Virus record (IMG/VR): IMGVR_UViG_3300025828_000185
Location: 1 to 24,541 of that record
Source of the DNA: a virus
Strand: one strand, 5' to 3'
DNA: 24,541 nt
The position numbers and the translations under genes were made by a program. Below, piece after piece: positions 21,201 to 24,541 of this stretch. How positions within the stretch are numbered: the first letter of the stretch is position 1; each line of letters begins with the position of its first letter. Under the pieces are notes generated by a model. That model was not told the origin of the DNA. It ran no database searches and worked only from the letters and a program-made list of their open reading frames with translations.

Positions 21201-24139
21201 AAGATTTGAGAGGTGTTGAGCAAAGAGTTAAGACTCTTGAATATTATTCAACTCTTAATTCACTAGAAAATGCGGCTAAGAACAAGCAATTGTTTAGTGA
21301 TGCTGGTAGTGAAAGATTCAAGAACGGTTTCTTTGTGGATAACTTTGATGGACACAATCTAGCAGATGTTAAAAATCCATATTACAAGGCCGCTATTGAT
21401 AAGACTAGAAAGCAACTAAGACCTACCTTCCTCAGAAGAGATATTAGTCTTGGTAAAGATGAAACTTTCACCTCAACGAATGTTCAAGTGACTGGTGATT
21501 TGGTAACTCTTCCTTACACTGAAACTGCAATGGTTGACCAGCCTTATGCAACTAAGGTTCGTAATCCAGTGCAAGAACTTCTCTTCAACTGGAGAGGACA
21601 GGTATTACTTGACCCTGAAGCAGATAATACACCTGACATTACAACTCTACCTGATGTACAGATTGACTTTGATGGTTTGAATGAAACGCTTGAAGAACTT
21701 ATTGAAGCAACTGGTATCACCAATGGACTAGACTACGGCACATGGCAAGTTGTAAGCGGTGAGCGTAGAGAAGGTGGACGAATTGTTCGTGATATTGAGC
21801 AAACCGTTATTGAAACAAATGTAAGCACCGTTGAGGAAACCATTTCATTTGGTAACTTTGTACAGGATGTTTCTATTAAAGAATATATGCGTTCAAGGGA
21901 GATTAACTTCACTGGTGTTCGTATGCGTCCTAATACTAGAGTGTATGCATACTTTGATGATGAGAAGGTATTTGACTATGTAACTCCAGCAAACTCTACC
22001 TTTGGTAAAACTGGAACAGAGGGTGCAAACCTTGTAACAGATTCAACTGGTACGGTTTATGGTGTCTTCCGTATTCCAAATGATGACACTTTGAAGTTTA
22101 GAACTGGTACAAAGCAATTTAAGTTGCAAGATATTAACGACCCTATTGTTGAAGCAGATGTAGCAACGACCACCGCTATTGGTTCGTTCACAAGCACACC
22201 TTTGGATATTGTTCAAAGAGGTGCATCTGTAAACATGAAGATTCCTCAGATTTCTAAGGATGTTAATGTTATTCAAAAGCAACAGTGGACGGTGCTTGAC
22301 AGAGACAATGGTTGGCAAGACCCAATCGCACAGACATTCTCTGTAAACATCTCTGGTAGCACGACTGGTGTTTATGTAACAAAGATTAATCTATACTTCA
22401 AAGAAAAGTCTAGCACATACCCAATGACACTTCAAATCCGTGAAGTGGACAATGGTTTCCCAACTGACATCATTGTTCCAAATGGACAGAAGACGCTACA
22501 GCCTAGTGAGATAAGTGTGTCCAGTGATGGTTCTACTGCTACAACATTTACCTTTGCATCTCCTGTATTCTTAGAGAACCAAAAGGATTTTGCTCTTGTA
22601 GCAATTCCAGGCGGTAACTCTGATGATTATACAATGTGGGTATCTGAATTGGGTGGAACTGACCAAATATCTAATACTTTAGTATCTAAGCAACCTTACA
22701 CTGGTGTTCTGTTCACATCTTCTAACGACAATACTTGGAGTGCTATCCAAGCAGAAGATTTGAAGTTTGAAATCTATAGAGCAGTATTTGATACAAGTGT
22801 AACTGGTACTCTATATCTTGAAAATAAAGATTTGGAATATCTATCTGCTGATAACTTTAGTGGTAACTTTAGAATTGGTGAAAATGTTGTCGCCGAATCA
22901 ATCATTACACTACATGGAGTAACAGGTAATACGGCTGGTAACTATCTACAAGTTGGTGATGTGATTGCAAACGCAAGTGTCTCTGGTTCAGCGGCTAACG
23001 CAACCATTCGCTCTGTGATTACAGAAAATGCAAATGGCACAGTTGTTGTTAAGGTTGACCCGCTAAACACTGCTGGTTTCACATCTCTTGCTTCATCAAA
23101 CGGCACTGTAAATATCTATGGTAGTAACTTCACTAGTGGTGCGGCTCAAGTATCAACATTTGCGGCTAATACGCTCAGTGGAACTGCTTCAAAGGTTTAC
23201 TTTGTGCATCCAGCAAATAATCATCTACACCTTGAAAATTCATCTGGTGGATTTGCAAATGGTTGGGTAAGAGGTCAAACCTCTGGCGCAGTTGCAAGAG
23301 TTACATCAGTTGATAATATCAAGATGAATATTATTGTTCCTAAAGTTCCAGAATTAGCATATGCTAAAACAACAACTTCATGGCAAGCAAGAACAACTTC
23401 AACTTCTGGTGTAATTGGAAGCACATTTAAGGATGTGAATCTAAGTCAAGAAAATCTACTCACAGATGGTGAAAAGAGAATTTACTCTAAAACCAATGAA
23501 AGTGGATTGACTGCTGTTGCTGGTTCTAAGAAGTCACTTGTTCTAAAGGGAACATTAAACTCAACCTCAGATTCACTATCACCTGTTGTTGACTTGAGTA
23601 GAACAAATTCAATTATCTTAGCAAACATCATCAATAATGATGTGACAGATGAACACAAGAATGCTGGTAATGCAAAGGTTCGTTACACAAGTAAGAAGAT
23701 TGAACTTGCAGACGGACAAGATGCTGAAGATATGGTTGTCTTTGTCTCTGCATATAAACCTCAAACAACAGACATTGATGTCTATGCAAAAATTCTCAAT
23801 GATGAAGACCCAGAAGACTTCAGCAAAAAGGATTGGACACCACTAAGACAGGTTACTGCAAGTAATACTTTCTCAGAGGGCTTTGATGGAACTGATTTCA
23901 AAGAGTATGAGTTTACATTTAGCGCAAACACAGATGGCGATAATTTCCTTGCCGTTGCGTCTGCTAACTCTCATGCGAAACTAAATACTGGTAATAACAA
24001 TGTCGTATCTTATATGTCACAAGATGGTGCTATATACCATACATACAAGACATATGCAATTAAAATTGTAATGACTGCGGCAGGAACAAATATCGTTCCT
24101 CTCGTAAGAGATATGAGAGCCATCGCATTGCAGAGATAA
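18215..24139 (+). CDS. Giant DUF4815-type baseplate/tail structural protein
   Basis: 1974 residues, the largest gene here. The N-terminus is very conserved: NLNQSPFFDDYNENKDFHRI, LFRPGFAVQARELTQLQTIL and QVERFGDHIFVDGTVV, the start of the DUF4815 family. The body is beta-rich. A module with GSGTAFNTTFKVGDLIRIED lies at about 603-622. A conserved central part with RPDYQVKLDLDNNRRYTMKD precedes a helical segment. Late parts include MRSREINFTGVRMRPNTRVY, WQDPIAQTFSV and a C-terminal DWTPLRQV...YHTYKTYAIKIVM with VPLVRDMRAIALQ. The place after gp8 suggests a gp9/gp10-like outer-baseplate role carrying fibres; T4 gp10 has 602 residues and is not obviously related over its length. It has a ribosome site AAGGTAAG. 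No enzymatic motif is seen. Confidence 0.72.
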   Translation: MTIETNLNQSPFFDDYNENKDFHRILFRPGFAVQARELTQLQTILQKQVERFGDHIFVDGTVVTGVGLTTDNVDFVKLRDKDANNRVVLVSDFNSGGSLMNLVAVQASTGMTAKLVNITEGSEAAAPNYLTAHLFYTNSGANNTTKVFADDSPIVFRHAGNNAFVVAANSIQTSSTGLGLKASTTDGIVYHKGHFIRTARQSAIIGKYTTTPSVVLGFRTVESTIDSNQDSSLLDNATGSTNASAPGASRLKLVPTLTSYNYGFANTVNFFQIAKIKDGSVEQRNTKTIYNELGNYIAERIYDTNGDYVVDPFGIRIREHLKKTNSLGRYTVAESGNNSLLVAEIEKGKGYVNGYQVELAGSKYLNMDKATTTLTENAITIGQAYGNYVLCKEVAGTWDFANHKTVSIRDAAQQTISRKNFGTAAAQGSEIGTAKVRAFQWDSGTSGTYNAQYRIYIFDVQMNSGKSFADARSLYINNTSGTDSFADIILNASGNAKIQEGNLRGLVFGLGSKGAKQFTDENGTRDTQWVVRKRLSSVTFATDGTAQFGVGNTATGGTETLNDTGSPISNADERNYIIVSKTGTRTAYHTGNITTISGNTITGSGTAFNTTFKVGDLIRIEDSANTYIERITAIGGATSLSTANTISVTRSGASMNYSTELPAGKIWDLSTNGSISTVSSPTPTATVDLGIHTLNSTFNAEVYYNVNRTDADPAKKTVFKNRYVHLNLGSNPANRLGPWPLGVSDVFNISAVYKGSNTGVTTAGTDVTSHFELDTGMKDAFYDTSYLVKKEDSNLTLAASDGLLVKLDYFGRDTSTGYGFLNVDSYADIIDDDNPGAATSITTQEIPIFVSPTSGRTYDLRDSVDFRPIKKNSYTPSTTGTAAAAPTNPAANTDFLYDVNFSIYTPTPDENFQADVQFYLPRKDRIVVSQRGTFSVIKGTPSRDPKTPGAPGGTMSLGVVDVPVYPSLSPYVAKQYKRPDYQVKLDLDNNRRYTMKDLRGVEQRVKTLEYYSTLNSLENAAKNKQLFSDAGSERFKNGFFVDNFDGHNLADVKNPYYKAAIDKTRKQLRPTFLRRDISLGKDETFTSTNVQVTGDLVTLPYTETAMVDQPYATKVRNPVQELLFNWRGQVLLDPEADNTPDITTLPDVQIDFDGLNETLEELIEATGITNGLDYGTWQVVSGERREGGRIVRDIEQTVIETNVSTVEETISFGNFVQDVSIKEYMRSREINFTGVRMRPNTRVYAYFDDEKVFDYVTPANSTFGKTGTEGANLVTDSTGTVYGVFRIPNDDTLKFRTGTKQFKLQDINDPIVEADVATTTAIGSFTSTPLDIVQRGASVNMKIPQISKDVNVIQKQQWTVLDRDNGWQDPIAQTFSVNISGSTTGVYVTKINLYFKEKSSTYPMTLQIREVDNGFPTDIIVPNGQKTLQPSEISVSSDGSTATTFTFASPVFLENQKDFALVAIPGGNSDDYTMWVSELGGTDQISNTLVSKQPYTGVLFTSSNDNTWSAIQAEDLKFEIYRAVFDTSVTGTLYLENKDLEYLSADNFSGNFRIGENVVAESIITLHGVTGNTAGNYLQVGDVIANASVSGSAANATIRSVITENANGTVVVKVDPLNTAGFTSLASSNGTVNIYGSNFTSGAAQVSTFAANTLSGTASKVYFVHPANNHLHLENSSGGFANGWVRGQTSGAVARVTSVDNIKMNIIVPKVPELAYAKTTTSWQARTTSTSGVIGSTFKDVNLSQENLLTDGEKRIYSKTNESGLTAVAGSKKSLVLKGTLNSTSDSLSPVVDLSRTNSIILANIINNDVTDEHKNAGNAKVRYTSKKIELADGQDAEDMVVFVSAYKPQTTDIDVYAKILNDEDPEDFSKKDWTPLRQVTASNTFSEGFDGTDFKEYEFTFSANTDGDNFLAVASANSHAKLNTGNNNVVSYMSQDGAIYHTYKTYAIKIVMTAAGTNIVPLVRDMRAIALQR

Positions 24140-24142
24140 ATA
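24135..24142 (+). promoter_or_regulatory. GATAAATA overlapping the giant gene's stop
   Basis: Fits NATAAATA but covers the stop TAA and the first base of the next ATG. It could only serve genes from 24357 onward or produce a leaderless-like message. Low confidence. Confidence 0.25.
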
Positions 24143-24360
24143 TGAATAGAGATTATGTGAAGATAGAAGATAATCCAAATCTGGTAAGAGATAAAGACAG
24201 TAATGCAGTATTGAATACAGATTTGGATGCTCTTCAAAAATACAGAATGAAGAGAAATATAGACAGACAAAGAGATGACGAAATCTCTGAACTAAAAAAA
24301 GAGATGTCGGAGATAAAATCTCTGCTTTACCAAATGGTTAATAAAGAAGGTAGCAAATGA
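24142..24360 (+). CDS. Small coiled-coil protein conserved next to structural genes
   Basis: 72 residues, MNRDYVKIEDNPNLVRDKDS at the start, NAVLNTDLDALQKYRMKRNI, then a heptad-rich helix (DEISELKKEMSEIKSLLYQM). I recall the NPNLVRDKDSNAVLNTD motif in small proteins beside virion genes of many T4-like phages; the function is unknown. A trimeric or dimeric coiled coil linking baseplate or fibre parts, or an assembly chaperone, would fit. It starts 3 bases after the giant gene's stop and its stop overlaps the next start by ATGA (24357-24360), so it is coupled on both sides. Confidence 0.75.
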   Translation: MNRDYVKIEDNPNLVRDKDSNAVLNTDLDALQKYRMKRNIDRQRDDEISELKKEMSEIKSLLYQMVNKEGSK

Positions 24361-24541
24361 CTGTTACAGTATCAAATACAAATTTAACTGATAGTTTTAA
24401 TACATGGCGGCTTAATACGAATCTAGCGGCTACTGTTCTTAGTAACAATGTTGTTACTGTAAGCAGAGCAGGCTCAGCAAATAGAGGTGGAGCCGCAAAG
24501 GGTAATGGTCATGTATCAGGTACTTTCAGCGCAAATGAACT
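24357..24541 (+). CDS. Start of a further virion structural gene (partial)
   Basis: The first 61 residues are inside the window: MTVTVSNTNLTDSFNTWRLN, then TNLAATVLSNNVVTVSRAGS and a Gly/Ala-rich stretch ending GHVSGTFSANE. The pattern SNTNLTDSFNTWR is one I know from marine T4-like phage structural or fibre proteins following the DUF4815 gene. It has GAAGG seven bases before ATG and an ATGA overlap with the preceding gene. The gene runs past the window edge, so its length and role cannot be judged. Confidence 0.7.
   Translation, partial: MTVTVSNTNLTDSFNTWRLNTNLAATVLSNNVVTVSRAGSANRGGAAKGNGHVSGTFSANE

Noticed and set aside
24142-24360. A frameshift at the ATGA overlap of the 72-residue gene with the next gene
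   Set aside because: There is no slippery heptamer before the stop and the downstream gene has its own GAAGG ribosome site, so ordinary coupling explains it.
1-24541. General loss of all restriction palindromes
   Set aside because: CATG, GTAC, TCGA, GGCC, CCGG and GCGC are all present, so avoidance is limited to specific words rather than to palindromes in general.

Overview
The window is late-gene DNA of a tailed, contractile phage related to T4. It is AT-rich, with almost no gaps between genes. The recognisable parts are the single-stranded-DNA-binding protein gp32 (its end only), the head-completion protein gp4, and most of a T4-type baseplate: gp26, gp51, a tube-initiator-like protein, gp48, gp53, a gp27-like hub, gp5, gp25, gp6, a gp7-like wedge, gp8 and a very large DUF4815-type protein. 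The mixture (lysozyme-less gp5, enlarged gp8, DUF4815-type giant, Hc1-like mini-protein, EF-hand membrane protein) is what I associate with marine T4-like phages such as cyanophages and pelagiphages. The host cannot be told from this sequence. No tRNA, integrase, insertion sequence or CRISPR array was seen.

Layout. (1) 1-444, plus strand: the C-terminal part of gp32, closed by a strong intrinsic terminator at 468-494. (2) 493-5713, minus strand, read right to left: gp4, a conserved protein possibly of gp2 type, a tube-fold protein (gp54-like), gp26, gp51, an EF-hand two-helix membrane protein and a 747-residue repeat protein that I propose as the tape measure. (3) 5726-24541, plus strand: gp48, gp53, gp27-like hub, a P-loop kinase-like protein, a small Lys-rich ORF with a possible frameshift, gp5, an Hc1-like mini-protein, a small basic protein, gp25, gp6, gp7-like, gp8, the DUF4815-type giant, a 72-residue coiled-coil protein and the start of another structural gene. 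The two operons diverge from a 12-bp gap at 5714-5725. Start/stop overlaps (ATGA, TAATG) are common, which suggests translational coupling.

How it works together. The minus operon carries head completion plus tail-tube initiation, hub assembly and probably length control. The plus operon carries the tube cap, the hub and central spike, and the wedge proteins outward to the fibre-bearing periphery. Candidate T4-type late promoters (NATAAATA) lie inside the opposite-strand gene on each side of the divergent gap.

Most interesting points. First, a compact cassette at the gp26/gp51 junction has every part of a dnaX- or lambda-G/GT-like programmed -1 frameshift: a Shine-Dalgarno-like GGAGGG, an in-phase T TTT TTT, and an 8-bp stem starting 8 nt downstream. 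It would fuse gp26 to gp51 just upstream of the proposed tape measure. Second, the window seems to contain no GATC, no AGCT and no ACGT, and only one GCWGC, although roughly 80 of each tetranucleotide would be expected from composition. Ala-Ala codon choice is visibly bent to avoid GCWGC. Third, an A7 run at 9804-9810 separates two halves of what looks like one small gene.
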